From Hemicentrotus pulcherrimus (taxonomy: Eukaryota > Echinodermata > Echinoidea > Camarodonta > Strongylocentrotidae), in the NCBI GenBank assembly GCA_003118195.1, contig BEXV01000070.1, positions 214,332-278,331 of the forward strand: a DNA stretch of 64,000 bases, given 5' to 3'. How positions within the stretch are numbered: position 1 is the stretch's first letter; every line of letters starts with the position of its first letter. Below are positions 36,207 to 50,900 of the stretch, piece after piece. The notes below the pieces were generated by a model, which ran no database searches, was not told where the DNA came from, and saw only the letters and a list, made by a program, of their open reading frames with translations. Position numbers and translations under genes: made by a program.

Positions 36207-39200
36207 CGCCCAATAAGTTTACAAGAAGACCTTTGCCCTACTATCCATGAGGCGTCACCTGCCCGGCGTAAGACTGCGTCAACCTAGTCGAATCAACTAC
36301 AGTCAATATCCTTTTCCCCTCGAGGCTTCCACCCCTCGAGGGAGTCGTTTGACTGACCCCATAGATTCAACTTTTTTTTTTTTTGTCTTAAAAAAAAATG
36401 TTTATATCATATACAAAGTAAATTTAAAACGAACTGTGCAACCATTGCTTTATTTTACTGGCGTTTCCACTCTTTTCCTCTCAAATGGCTCGAATGGCGC
36501 ATTTTATAACTCAATGAAAATGAGTATAAATTGTGTGCGACCTTTGCGGGTATGTCATAATACAGATTACCTTTACGACTTGTCGGCAATAGTTATTCTC
36601 GCGCTTTAAAAGAAAATGTGCGCTTATATTATATGTCTGTCTGTCTGCCTATCTCTCTTAATTTCTTTGTCGTCGCATCCGTCTTTTCTCATCGCCATGT
36701 TCTTCTGCTTACGTTGATAATCTTGTAATTCCTGCATTTCCTGATTTAAGCACATGATAAACAATAATCTCTCTCTTTGATCGGAAATGGGAAATATAAA
36801 AATCGTTGCATTGGTAAGTGATGTCTAGAAAATAATAAAACATCTGTCTGGAAAACAATTGAAAACTCAAACAAGTTGAAACGAATATCATCAAAATATA
36901 ATTGTGTTTAGTGAAATGAATCACTTCGGTATAGTTAAACGTCTAATTGCCGGAGGTACAACCATTAGTTGTTTTTGTTCACAAAAGGTTCTGACGTCTG
37001 TAAAAGAATTAGCAATCAGGCCATTATTCATTACAATTGCAGTGTAGAATACCTGAACAAGGTATATGTCTATAAATATGTACTAGTCATGTGTTTGAAA
37101 TCGGAATATATTAATCGGCAAGCATATTACCGGGAATAGCCATGATACGTGTTTCAATCATTATTTTGATTGTATTAACGTTTTCGCCATTGCATATTTG
37201 CAATTAATAGAATTAAATAATGACTTAAGATTGAAACCCCTGCGGTCGATAACAGTGTCTGCCCAACCCGAAACTCGACAGATACACGTTCCCAGTATTT
37301 ACCTGTTCATATTACCACTTTGCTTATATTATGGCAATCGTTATTGATGCCGTTATCCATGGGCTAATTCTGTGTGACTCGTTCCCTTCAGAAAGCCGCA
37401 GCATGATAATTAAATGATGTGTACACACTACAAAATTCATGCTTGAAACACAACAAAGTTTTGTACAAAGACAATAAACCCATTAGCTTGGAAGTTGACT
37501 ATAATGTTAACCAAATTAACATCAAGTGACCGTAGTGTATTGGCTTTACGCACCAAAGAACATCGGATGAGCCTGGTGGATCATTACATCGAACAGACCA
37601 TGTCAATGTTTAATTATGTTCACGTGATAAAATTAGTTGTCCCTATCCCTCCGCTCTATGCGCATGTTGCTCCTGAAAAAGTTCCGACCATGGAGTTACT
37701 AACTCCATGTTCAGACGTATCACGATTATCAAAACAGGCGCTTTTCCATTTAACAAGTCAATACCAAGTGCGGCATGGCCAGTCTGTCCATGGAGTTAAT
37801 AACTCCATGGTCTGTCTCGACCCAATTCCATTTTCACGACTTAAATCAGGGCATGGAATTCAAACTGTTTGTGAATCAAGATTTCCGATAAACACGCGCT
37901 AAAAAAAAACATCGCACGAAAGGCACGAAGTATAATGAGAAGATAATTCAGATAATTGTCATTGCAGACATCGTGGCATGAACGCTAAGTGCCAACTTGA
38001 GAATATGAACACGTTTCAAAGTTCGTCCTCATATAAAACAAAGATGAACGATTCGAGCTATATCTTTTACGCCCGCATCGTTGGGCCTACCCGTTTTAGT
38101 TGACATTTGATTTATTTGAACACTACATTTCAAACAAGCCTGATAAATACAATTCATTAGAAAGCTAATTTTAATGTCTTTGCCATAAACCTCAGACTAA
38201 GCTATTGGCAAACTACACATACGATGATTTTGTTGTACATTTCCATCGCGACTAACAAGATGCGTAATGCCAGAATGTAGTGCTACGTTAGCGAAACGAA
38301 TGAAGCTTGTTCATTCAAAATATTATGTGGGAATAAAAAATAAAATCATCGTGGATTAAAAAATCTTTTATCCTTAGTTACTTCCTTGTATTCATAAAGT
38401 AAATCATTTTCCAAAGCCTGTCTTTGTTTTTCATCAGCACAGATTCTTTACCCTAAAAAAAAAAAACATGTTTCAGTTGTTCATGGGTCGGATTTTACAG
38501 GGATGAAAATGTCTCAACGAAATAAAAACCTTTTGTGAGAATTGTGAGAATCCTTGAACTGGTTTACAAGGTTGATATTAAAGTAGGTGAAGGCATTCAG
38601 TATAATGTATATGTACAGCCACAGAATATATTCAATAAACACATTAACGTGTATATTCAACACCATCAGTTCGGTTTCATTTCATTTCATTTATGCACGT
38701 TGGCTCATCAAACAAGAACTGGCTAATCAAATCACTTACAAAACTTACAAGGTTTTGATTCTTGTTTACATGCGTTCGGCCTTTAATTAGTTTACAGTCT
38801 GACGGGGTTATACAATACATTATTCATTGGTCCATAAAAAAAAACAAGCTCTAACACAGAAAAACCCAGACCTGGGATGACTTATAGAGCACGATCGAAT
38901 GAAGAGGAATTGATAAAATACAAACCTTTTGCTTTAGGACACCGTGTATGGATCGGAATGAATATTGAATACCCCGCGAAGTCCTGATAAATGAGGCATT
39001 GTAGGGCACTCTATCAGAATATTTCGTATTTCAAACAGCATCCATATACGAGCGAGGAAGATAAATGTACCACGTAATGGCAAATGTGATACACACATAC
39101 ATACATATATATATCATTTTGTATGTGCATTGTTTTATTACAATAGAAACAATACAAATGCAAATATCACAATTTTTTTGCAAAAAAGGGAAAACATGTC

Positions 39201-40308
39201 ACGCTACAATATAGGAAGATACCTAATGAAGTACAGTTTGTATAATGATCTTTCGTTAGACACCCAGACTAGGTGAAAGATCTTCAAATTCAAGGGGGAA
39301 AACAATAAGTTTATTCTTAAAAGAATCAGCGACAATACCTATTGTAGTGCTCTAAAAAGGAGGCTCAAGAAAGCATGTTTCAAGATAGGAAGAAGGATTC
39401 AAAGAATATCATAAGACATAGACATAATTTTAAGAAGAAGAAACATATGAGAGAAAGGACAGTTAAAGAATGAAAGGGAAAGGACGAACTAAGATGATTT
39501 TTCTTTTTTAAATCACCGATCAGTATGATATAGGCTTTTCATGCACGGTCAATCATGTTTATTAAATTTTGAAGAGCCCCTATATAGTTTATTAGACCGT
39601 GACCACGAATGAGCAAAAATGGCCTCGCGGTAATAAATCTTTTATATTACATCATGCATGCTTTAATTTGAGATCATCAGAACATGACACTTCAATTTTT
39701 TTTGTTTGAATTTGTAGAGTAGGCGTTACGAAATTAACGTAAAAGATTGATGAATGGCCCAGCTTTGTACGAAATACACGCATTATGTGCAATACAATTT
39801 GCATAATATAATCGATCAAATCTTATAATGTTTTAACCATCAGTGCAACCAAAAGTACATTTAACCAATCACTGAAAAGATAATTGTACATTTTTAATTT
39901 AGTCAAAGAAAGATATACTCGCCAAGAACATCAAAAACCATTCTTTTTTTAGTAATGCTGTTTTAAAACAGGGTTTCTATCACAACCACATTTTAACGGA
40001 TTAGATTACAAGGAAAAGCATCAAGCCACGACGCATTAACTTACTTCAAAAGAGAAAAAACATAATACCACAACTTTTTGAAGGATTACAACGAAAGCAC
40101 TAGATAAAATTACAAAACTTTCAAGGAGTTTTATTTCTCAAAGGAGGTTATGTATCAACCATAATATTTTTCTACCGATTTACTTAGAAGAGTAAATAGG
40201 CTATCTATCTTATTAATTTTCTTTAATAAAATTAAATTGATCTATTTTACATTTATTTTGTCGTCCTTTTAAAACACATAGGATGCAACCAGGCGGGTTC
40301 GCAGGGGA
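36207..40308. other. AT-rich sequence; one 135-codon frame of doubtful meaning
   Basis: A plus-strand frame at 37495-37902 is the longest non-repeat frame outside the receptor. It runs straight through two short palindromes (listed separately) and shows no recognisable domain, so I do not call it a gene. Nothing else is supported. Confidence 0.45.
37689..37810. repeat. Pair of near-identical short palindromes 100 bases apart
   Basis: Half-site CATGGAGTTA, one central base, then TAACTCCATG occurs at 37689-37709. The same palindrome, longer by one base on each side and with A as its centre, occurs at 37788-37810. Confidence 0.85.
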
Positions 40309-40411
40309 CCCCCCCCCCCCCCCNNNNNNNNNNNNNNNNNNNNNNNNNNNNNNNNNNNNNNNNNNNNNNNNNNNNNNNNNNNNNNNNNNNNNNNNNNNNN
40401 NNNNNNNNNNN
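40309..40411. other. Assembly gap preceded by poly-C
   Basis: Fifteen C (40309-40323) run into N bases 40324-40411. Confidence 0.98.
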
Positions 40412-41960
40412 AAAATGGTTAACGAGATGGTACAAGGCAAACTAAACAGTTACTACAAATGAACATTATACTACAATGAAACATAACACTTTTGAATAAT
40501 ACATGCATACATTTTACCCAGGTATAATCATGGAATTTGTTGAATAAATAATGAGAAGGAAAAAAAAAACATAAAAAGAATCAAAAATTTTTTTTTAATG
40601 TAAAAAGAGGTGAATTAATAATGCAGCTATGGACGCAGTAAATCATTCATGTTCAAAAAGACAATGCCCATTAACCTTTCAGACTGGCATCCCTTGAAGT
40701 TTTGCAGCATTTATGGTACCATCCTTACCTTCCGTTTTAACGATAGTTTGGACTAGTCTAAAATCGTTTCGTGACAATATGCACAAAAAACTTCGGGTAG
40801 GATATTCTCATAAAAGAAAATTAATGATATCGGATATCGTAATGGCATGAATGGCAAAGCAAGGTGTGAAAACAATCGAGGAAATCTACAATTTCATGAT
40901 GTTCAATTTTCCTGGTCTACCCCTCCCTTCTATATAGAAACAGTGGTCTGATTCTTTTCAATTTATTGTGGACAAAGGATACTGAATTATGAATACTTTT
41001 CTTTTCATTATTAAATCTTTAACTTGACAAATAGAGAGCATCTATTCTATGGCAATCAGGAACACCTAGTCCGCGTGACCTAGCATCCTCAATTTCTGTA
41101 TCTTTGAAAGAGGAATCCGTTTTATTTCACCCAGAAAGTGCGTCCAACAGTTATAATAATGTTCGATTTAAAAATTCGGTATTCAGAGAAGTTGTTCGTA
41201 AAAGCGATGGTATTATTACCGCGTTGCTTTGTGAGTCAGGGGAATGATGACAGGTCTCCGGTCAGGCAGTTGCAGACGTCTGACAAGTTCATTACGTCAT
41301 GGCATAGATTTGTCGAGTTCAGGGAACATAGACTATACGTACCCTACGGACAATCACGCTTGTACCCGGGACCTGTAGATTTATTTCCATCCTTATTTGA
41401 TTGCCACTAATTCTCTTCCCTTTTTTCCCGATTCGGCTATCTCCAATTTCACGGCACTTTGTTATTTCAAACAACGCTCATGCTTCTCATTATGTCAACA
41501 TGTAACTTCATTATGCTACTTTATAGATAGGTCGTATTCAGGCTATGAAGGGAAAAAATCGTCCGAACAAGGGGTATGTTCGAAATCAAAAGTGTACATG
41601 CGTCTTAAATCATTCACCTGTGAATATTGAACAGACCTTCAAACTCAAGATGACCAATCGGTCTTATATGGAAAAAACCCTTAGAAATAACAATCTACCC
41701 GTGCAAAGAACTCTTCCCACAGCCCCGAACCATTACCAAGACGCACACCTACACGCACATCCATAGATCAAGACACACTCGCACGATACCACTCTTTATA
41801 TTTATATCTCTCACTCTCCGTCTGTCTCCGTTTTTCAATTTAACCATGATTGCATAAAAATAGAACATTCTACCCTCAACTATACCAAACTTTACCATTT
41901 GATAAATTTTATTGATCTACCTTAATCACATTTGATATATCAAAAGATTGTTTCACGATA

Positions 41961-42000
41961 GCCAAGGACGGCTTCGAAAAGCTAAGCCGTAAATATTGGC
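41961..42000. repeat. Small imperfect hairpin
   Basis: GCCAA...TTGGC encloses ACGGCTT (41968-41974), a 9-base loop and AAGCCGT (41984-41990). The inner stem is perfect but too short for a microRNA precursor. Confidence 0.5.
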
Positions 42001-43794
42001 GGGGTCTTCTAAGACTAAGAGCTTCGTGAATACAATATGACGCAAGGGTGTTTAAATATCCGGGACATTGATGATTCTGCCCATAGAAAGTGATGTTATG
42101 TCTAGACGTACTTTACGAGAAGTATCGGTTACTTTCTTTTGAAATGAACCACGGGCAGTTCGAGAAATGAAAACATGTGTCGCATTATAACAAGAATAGA
42201 TTGGGTAGATACAGCTTTGTAAACTATTGTCGGAAAATGTTTAGGCGGAAATGATTAAGAATCATTCTTTGGGGGAAATTATAAGGGCTATGCATCAGGC
42301 AAAAAGAGATTACTCATCTTTGATCAGCTTTTGGGAGATTTTATTTTCAGAATAAAAATAGCAATAAAAGTGCCTACATAATGAAAATATATATTCACTC
42401 TCAGAAGCAGAAGGTCAACTTTAAATGTTCGCTAGTTCACGTATCTTTTATTTTATTCAGATTTGATTTGTTTTTGTTTTGTTATTTTTTAGCAATAAAA
42501 ATTGAAAACCGACTATTCCCGATGCAATATTGCACTACCAGAGGAGCTGCTGCAGTTTGGGGGCTTGAATTGAGGACTGCAAAGTATGTGCTAGGTATTA
42601 TGACTGTATTATGAGCATACATGAAATGTGGTTTTGATAACCTTCGGCACGACACAAACAAAAACGGCACAATTTCAATGAATTTGATATCAAAAGTGCA
42701 ACCTTCCAGCACTTTTCCACGACCCATTTCTATTTCCATAGCAACCCTTTCGGCCGAACAAGCTTTTTGTTTCCCTGTTTTCTAGCTATTATTTTCGCAC
42801 ATGATTTCAAGCCCAATATCGTGTAAAGAGTTCGAAATGATTTTCATGGTCATGATTGTAGTCATCAAATTAAAAATATAAATGAATTCAGAGGCCACAT
42901 TTAAATATGATACAAGAACTTATTGATTTGTTCGTTAATCACACCACCGCGCTGATGAATTGCGCTCAAAATTGAGAAGTATATGTATGTCCAGATAAAA
43001 TGACAAGAGTGTAAAAAAATCAACGTGATTTACATGCTACTTGAACTTTGTTGTATATGTATTCATGCTTTATTGCAAGTTATCGAGCTGAAGTCAGTGA
43101 AAAGGCCCTCATCTTACAGGTATATACAAATGTTACTATGTTTTCAAACGATGCGAATTTGGAAACGCAACCATTTACAATCATCAAAATCAAATCAATT
43201 CAATCATATTTCTTGAGGCATAGTTTTTGAAGGGGGAAGTAATCGTGTTGCTTGCTCGCAAATTCCGTTGCTGCTCCGATCGCTTCCTTTAACTCAGACT
43301 CGAGGGAAAATCGAATCACTAGGTGGCAAAAACACCCATAGCCTCTGCAAGCATGACAATAGTGTGTAGATAAAACATGGCGACGGCCTGTCCAATATTA
43401 CACTCTAGAAGAAACAATTTAGGGTCCTTACAAGTTGTATCAACATCGAGTTTCTAGGCTGTGTGTTTTCAACGTGCTTTATTGAATTGTTTGTGTTCCC
43501 CCTCACTTTGTTGATTCTATCAGTTACGCATGCTCTCCGTGTGCTGCTTTTCCCCAAGACAGCCTTATTCCACTTCTATTCTACCAATATTAAATACTTA
43601 ACTTCCACCTACTTTTATTTCCTGTTTTACCTATTTCATTTCCGTCGCCTGGGATTTTTGACCGTTGAAGTTGCCAGCGTTAATAACAACTTGCCATCTA
43701 CTTTAGATTAAGATACCCGCAGCGATACAGACAGCGATTGCATGGTGGTCTGTACGTCGATAGCAAATCTGAGACATTTGTGTGCAATATTTCC

Positions 43795-43950
43795 AAGACA
43801 AGACAAGTGTATTGGCGCAATGCCTCATCGGTGGACCAGTGGTATCGTAACCTGGATTCGAAACCAAGTCGGTGCCCTGCTGCCTTTACGTGGGGCATTA
43901 ATCCGCATTGCCAAGTCCTTTGGCATGAACCTAAACCTAACAATGTAGGT
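43795..43950 (+). mobile_element. Possible tRNA-derived SINE fragment
   Basis: TGGACCAGTGG resembles the tRNA A box and GGATTCGAAACC resembles the B box. They are only about a dozen bases apart, much closer than in a tRNA, so this would be a deleted copy at best. There is no A-rich tail. Confidence 0.22.
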
Positions 43951-45584
43951 CTCTTCGTTGCTTACTGACAATCATACGCATACTTGTTTGCAGTCTGGTA
44001 TAACAAACAATCCAAAAGAAACACACTAAATTGAGAAGAAAGACCCTACAAAATTATGATTGTTTTTTATAAAAAAAAAAATAAAAAAAATAAGGTGTCT
44101 ATTCATTATATAATCTTACAAGGACAAATAGGAAATAATCATTAAAAAGTATGTATTTAAAACGAATGCAATACAGGGCAATTTTCTTGGAATAAAACAA
44201 CGTAAAACAGATGTTCTTTAGCTAGATATGATAACATATCTATATCTGAACCTCATTTTAACACTGCCACCACCAAATGACTCTTTGAGGCTTGTGGTGA
44301 TGAGAGTGTTAACCACGATGAGGGCCTGGCGGGCAAAAAGAGAGAAAAAAGTCCTCGTAAATTTACATACAGCATTTCGTATGTTCCCAACCTATAGAGA
44401 TGGTATTTCAAAGGCACTTAAAATTATGCGTCACTCGTTGCAGCTTAGAGACCGATCCGCTGACTTGTACACATCCCTTGTGTTTAGAAGACTTCTCCTT
44501 TTGAATGAAAATTGTATTTTTAATCTGCCATTAGCATTAATCTCGAATAGTATTTACAAGATTTGAAAGGCAGATTAAAAAGCGGGTCACATGAATAGGG
44601 ATTTTCTAGATGTGGGAATGGTGTAAAAAGAAGTCGTTATTCAAATCTCACTTCATCTCAAGGGAGATGATTGCATGTATAATGCTTTCCTCTTTTATTA
44701 CAAAGAAAAAAATAATTAAATTAATTATAAGGTATCCATAACTATGGTAGTCTCGAAAGCGTACAATGGGGAAGAGTTCAATTTAGCTTATTCTCCGAAT
44801 AGCTTGTCATGATTTGATGTTGGGAGTAGTTGGCCTCTAATCACCCAATAGTAAATCAGACAACATCGACTATTAAGGAAGAAAGAGATGATGAACTACC
44901 TAATGCCACATGAATCATGATGAATGTATAATTGCACGAATCTTACAGCTTGTTCCATTCACATCCGAAGCATCTAATTCATAACGCATCACTTTACATC
45001 ACGAGCTTATTAAACAATTCACATGGCAGAGCCGTACTTTCCATTATTAATCATTTTCCAGACAGACTTGTTTGGATCTGCGTGATGCGCTACCTCAGAA
45101 ACGCTTCACCTGGGGCACAATGCTTTTTGCATATACATCCCTTATCCAGGGAGCGCCTTCAGAGGAGGTTGGGCTGGTGGTATTTCATTCACCCGTTCAT
45201 TATTTTTTTTTTTTCTGTTGAAAATAAATGCTTCAGTGTACCGCTAATTATAAATCTATATATCGACCTTGATTGATGTGAAAAGGCCAGTAAACATATT
45301 AGCAGATTCAAACCTTACCATTATTGTAGCCAGTTCTCAGTGTAAGAAAAAAAAAAGAGGATGCACCGGTCATTCGTATAGTATCTGTGTCGCTTGCAGT
45401 GATTTTGATCACGTAGTTAAAGACGAGATGAATATGCGGATAATAATACCCGTACGTGTGTTAGATTTAATCATAATCATATTGATACTGCACTCGTTAA
45501 ATATTTCATCGGCATTTGGCTGTGCAGCCGCATAATAAGATGAATTCAAAATGGGTCGTAAGTAGTTACTTTAAAATATTACAG

Positions 45585-45658
45585 CCGACGGACTTTTAGA
45601 TCGGCTATAAGCTCAAGCTGGAAACGTTTCCCTCATTATTCTGTTGACTATCCGTCGG
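45585..45658. repeat. Inverted repeat with internal palindrome
   Basis: CCGACGGA (45585-45592) and TCCGTCGG (45651-45658) are exact inverses. Between them lies a perfect 12-base palindrome GGAAACGTTTCC (45620-45631). Confidence 0.6.
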
Positions 45659-47424
45659 AAAAAATTCAATTACTCGTTATGAAAATGAAGTTTAAAAGGA
45701 AACATGCAAACGACCGGGGTGAACATAGTCATCAGCTGCTCCTCAAACAATATAAAAACATCAATCGGGTTGACGGTTTTTAAATGGGTCATAAATTGAT
45801 ATTTGATTGCCTTTTCTCGTTTCTTTTCGAAGGTCGTCCCTGAACCTCAATTTCGACAATATAAACCCCACGGGAGCTGTGACTTGAGAGAACGTAGACC
45901 GATTATATTGTAATCTGGTAATATATTTCATTCGTTATCTCATCAATTTACTTGGAAGTGCAGTAAATCTTATCATCCGCGCCACAATTCTTGTATAGAC
46001 AAATTAACCATTCTTTTTGTCTATAAAGGCGCCATTGAATTAAATATCTGAATTTTAGGGCACTATTAATGTCTGAAATTATTATAGTTTGAGAGGCACT
46101 CGTTGGAAAAGTAATTGCAACAACACTACAAGTTGATTGAATTTGTTACCAGTTTTTTAGTTGGTAGCTCGGTTGAGGGTATAGTTCATAATGTGTTAAT
46201 TTCACTTTTAATTTTAACATAAATATTGACATTTTTTATAGAAGTAGTAAATTAAAAATCGAATCGTATCAGTAGAATCAAAATGATTTTAAAGTGTTAA
46301 GATGTGTTTGAATAACTAATACAGGCCTCTTGTGCTTTTCATAACAGTCACGTGCTCATGCCCGTGGCATTCAAATATTAGCATCTCGTTTGTAGCCTAA
46401 CCGCCAATTTGTATCACTCATGAAATTGTATCCTCTCTAGATATCGGGTTACCGTTTATTTCACCGCTGGCTTTCCTAAAGGATGCACGACAGAAACTTG
46501 CTCCATCCCCCAATCGAGCGGCGAAAAAAAAGAGAAAACGAGAAAGGTAACTCGAAAAGACGACGAAAGTAAAACCTTCCACACACTCTTCCTTAATGGC
46601 CTAGCTAATCCGCATTCCATCCTCCTTATAAGACCGCCTTCCCCTTCCTCACATTATAACATTGACACCCCATCTCCTTCCAAGGCCAACTCCCAGGCTA
46701 CGCCAGTGTACCGATAGTCGAGAATGAGATTTTTATTTGTCTTAGAAAAAGACAAGCCTGGCTAGCGTGAACCAAGTACCCCTACTTAAAGTTCAGTATT
46801 TTCGGCAAAGATAAAATCGAGGATATTACATTTTTTTTTTTAAGCCTGGTAGAGCATTAGTTTGACCGGCGGTATTATTTTAAAGGGGAGTTTAGTCAAG
46901 AATACAACAATGTTTTGATCAAGAATACCAATACACTATTACTATGATCACTCGCAAAAATTTCCTCAACTGAGATTGGTTTGAAGGGGTAGTTCAATTT
47001 ACCCCCCCCCCCGAAGATCTCGTCTAAAAAGGGTATAGATCGAAACTAACTTGCCAAAAAAGATTGAGCTATTATGGTGGTTCACGTTCATTACAGGGTT
47101 ATAGATTTCTGAAGAATTTGTTCAGAATTTCTAATATTATGAAGCAAAGAGTTTGTGATAAGCATCGCTAGCTTCATAATAGCTTGAATTTTAGAGTCCT
47201 TATTTTTGTTTTGTGTTGCTGTAAACTTTTATCTGCGGTTTGATTGGACTCTTTCTGCTCTCATTGGCTTTCATTTTCATTCATCATGACATATAGTAAT
47301 GTTGTATTATTCCTTTGGTTTGATATATATTATGCGACCGTCCCAAATTATGATACCAAATGAAATAACTATTGTCCGAGTAGCTTGTTGACCTTCAGAA
47401 GATGCGCTATGACACCCCTCCCAA

Positions 47425-47452
47425 CCCCCCCCCCCCCCCCCCCCCCCCNCCC
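47425..47452. repeat. Poly-C run containing an ambiguous base
   Basis: About 28 C with a single N at 47449, probably an unresolved homopolymer or collapsed gap. Confidence 0.95.
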
Positions 47453-47876
47453 ACCCTCGTCGAAATATAGAGGAGTCTCAAGACTTGTCCCTTGGCTGTG
47501 TAAACCTCGGTCACTTGGGCTGTGAGGTGCATTGTTTGTTTTCAATTTTCTTTTAAGTGCCTTCATGACCTTGCATTTTAAAGGCCTGCACTTGAGAGTT
47601 ATCCTAAGGCAAGAATTCCAAATTTATGACGTACTTGTTTTCTTACAGAGAATTGAAAATTCATGCCACTGATTACAGAAGAGGGCAAGAATGTTTAAAT
47701 ATGACAATTAAACAAATTTGATAATAGAATTTGAAGGACGTAAAACAACGACAATGGTCAGTAAGTTCTACGAATAAATTCCATAATGATTAGCTTTTTT
47801 CTTGTAGTCTTTTTCAGTAAAGGAAGTAGTATCAGCGACATAAAAACTCATAAATATGAATTTAGGACAACTTTCA

Positions 47877-47918
<42 letters not shown>

Positions 47919-50900
47919 GAAAGTGACATTCTTTGCTCTCATCAACATTGCGTCAAACGCAAATCGAAACAAAGTAAACCACGATGTATCAAACTATGTT
48001 ATCAGCTTGGTGGTATATAAATATAATGCTCTCGTCACATTATCCGTGCTTCAATACTTTAACATTCTGATTTTGAAAACTAATACATGACCTAAAGGAC
48101 ATTGTCTCTCATATTTCTTCTGCTTTTCATTTTCACCCAAACTCACTGCAACTCTGTAAAAGTAAATCCTTTTGATACAACATGACTGCAGGCTATGTCG
48201 GTAATGCAAGTGGGATGGGCTCATCGATCCAGCCGGTGACTATTGTATCAGTATCCCATTGAGTATGCAGGCATGCACTACCCAAAGACTTAACTACCAA
48301 TATCTTATTCCAGTGAGAACGGAAGCAGAAGAAAAAGAAAGAAGAATCTAATTGAGGAATATATCACAAGAGACAAGAGTTATATATCAGTTTCTGATCA
48401 TATTAAAAGATACATCAATGGAACCATCAGCCTTAATTCATTATGACTCGAACACATGTCACCCGATGAATAGGCAGGTCATTCACGCCTGTATTGCCTG
48501 GGGTGATTCCTGAGTCGACGCCATGTAATGAGCAAAGAGTAGCTAGACAAGCTCTTATGTAATTATCACAGTCTGCACATTCAATACAAGCAATTCAGTC
48601 AGTTTTGTGTAAAGTTAGAGGGGATTTGTAAACTCTGCTGTTGATTAGGTCATGATTAAAAAATTAGCTGTCAAAGTTCTAAATCGAATTTGCCTGCCAA
48701 AAAAGGAAAATTCTATGTTAATATGCATACCGAAAAACTTTTTCGACAACCCTCGATCACATTAATTATCAATACAATTATTATCTAAGAAACGGAGAAA
48801 AAAATGCGTTTACTTTTTTGTTCACTGTGCGCATGGTGACTTCTTTTTTCAGTTATATCGAATAGTCTTTAAGACATTGTCACTTGACAATCTAAAAAAG
48901 AAACCGTCGCTTTGAAGAGTGTTTCAAAAACAGTATAGTGAAAAGTGATTGTGATGCTTCATCGAACTATGTTTAAAACATACCAAAAGTTACAAAATGG
49001 GTGAAAAGACCCATGGTGACTCGCTTTCATGAATATCAATAATTCACACATCTATTATCAGTTATGTGAATAACGCAAAGATAAATAACCATAATATATG
49101 TTTCTGACATTCTTTTTCATTTTGATACGTTTTTCTTTAGTACGAGCATTGCGTATCCGATACTGTTCACCTAGAAGTAGGCAAGTTCAGCAGTTGCTCA
49201 AGGTATGATAAACATACATTATCGGATATAATTTCAATGAAGGTTGTTGTAATGGTTTATCTTAATTTTGACACACAAAGAATACGGAAGAAAACCGGGT
49301 AGAGGCAGTCTATTTTAGTTCAACAAGAAGTTTTATCAAAACAGAAGCTCGAGTAGGGGGATTCATAGGGGAGCGATTGAATACGTATAGCTCTTTGGAG
49401 CAAAAGACCGAGAGTCATTGAGAACTGTTGCATATTTAACCATACCACATGAGGTAATCTTAGTGAGGTTATGTGTTAGGATTCACTGAATATCATTACT
49501 ATAGCTTGAGCACTTTCTCAATGGGATAGACTGCATTTTGAACAGTATAATGTAAGCGATTTGTGCAATCTCTCTAGCGCTTAAAGAAGGGAAGGTGTTT
49601 TAGTAAGAGGTTACAATGGAGATGAAAAAATGCATATCACGTGGTTCGATACGTTAACATCACTCATTCCTTAACATGTGTATCTACAAGGTATTTTGAC
49701 AATACAAGAGTATACTGATTTTAAAAAAAAAATACTGTTTGATAGAGACGTTACGTTAAATGTTCAAAAGTTGAAGAGGTGTCTGTCGTTTCGACCTTCC
49801 ACACACTCACTTTTATAACTTTAAAACTACAGACGTGTCTGACTTCTGTTACATTTTTGATTTCAGTGGAACAGAGTTTCAGGAGCGCGTCAAATTCGTG
49901 GCGAGTGAAAATTCGATAAACTTTGACACCTAATCGATCTGCTACTTATCGTCACTAAAGAGGGTAAGACTTGGCCAAAGTGGATCTTGAAACTCCTTCC
50001 CGATACCACTTTTAGGCTGGTCATGTTACCGATAACCCATTTAAGTGACTGAGTGCGTGTATAGTGTAACCATTCCAAGCCACTGCGTTTCAGGAAGAAC
50101 CTGTGGATAGGGGTGCAGTTCACTGGCTGCAGGTGCACTTCTTGGAGTTTTATTTCATGTTTCTGTCAGTCTCCCTTTCTGTTTCTTTTTTTACTTCTTC
50201 TATACCATTGACCTTAGATGGATTCTTGATTTCAGTTAAAGTAGACTGAATAATCCTTGTTAATTCTGGCGTGACGCACACTGAGATTTGATTCAGCTTT
50301 TATTCGGTCCCTAGAAAGGAAAAAAAAGTAAGTCAACTGACGATGCCTTGGTGTTGATATCGTTTATGACGAACATCAATACACTTTAAAAATTTTAAAA
50401 GAAATTCAGCAATCATGACATTTTTTCTTCTTCAAATATATTACATAATACCACATCCAGTTATGTTGACACAAAGAGGGTGCATGCATATCATGCAAAT
50501 GTATGAAATGATTAATAGGGCCCAGAAGTTTAATAAAAAAAGGGGGAATGGTACTTCAGAGAAAAATAATAATTTAGGACGACCCATAATATCTAGCCAA
50601 CATATTACATCCTATAGCTACACAACGTTCGACATTCCTGTACAAATGAGTGCACAAATGACGGGTCACTATTCAAGTCAGTATACAGTCGGGCAATCCA
50701 TCACAGCCAATTGGCGTTATAATCAGCCCCTCTAATTGAACGCTGAAACAGCAAGTTCACAATAAAAAACGTCAACTTATCTTTACTAAAACAAGAAGAC
50801 GATTGGAGCAGTTCTGTATGGATTGTTATATATGCCTGCAGACAGCAGTCCTTCGTATGGCCTCATTTTGGACACGCTTTCAGATTCAGATATTAACATA

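Larger units (their letters stand above)
40412..47424. other. Intergenic AT-rich sequence
   Basis: No gene is supported. Frames at 41138-41410 and 44228-44566 (90 and 112 codons, plus strand) have no family features I know. Hairpins at 41961-42000 and 45585-45658 and a SINE-like stretch near 43800-43950 are listed separately. A C11 run lies at 47002-47012. Confidence 0.45.

Noticed and set aside
37495..37902. A 135-codon plus-strand frame
   Set aside because: It crosses two palindromic repeats, has no recognisable motif and no splice or promoter context.
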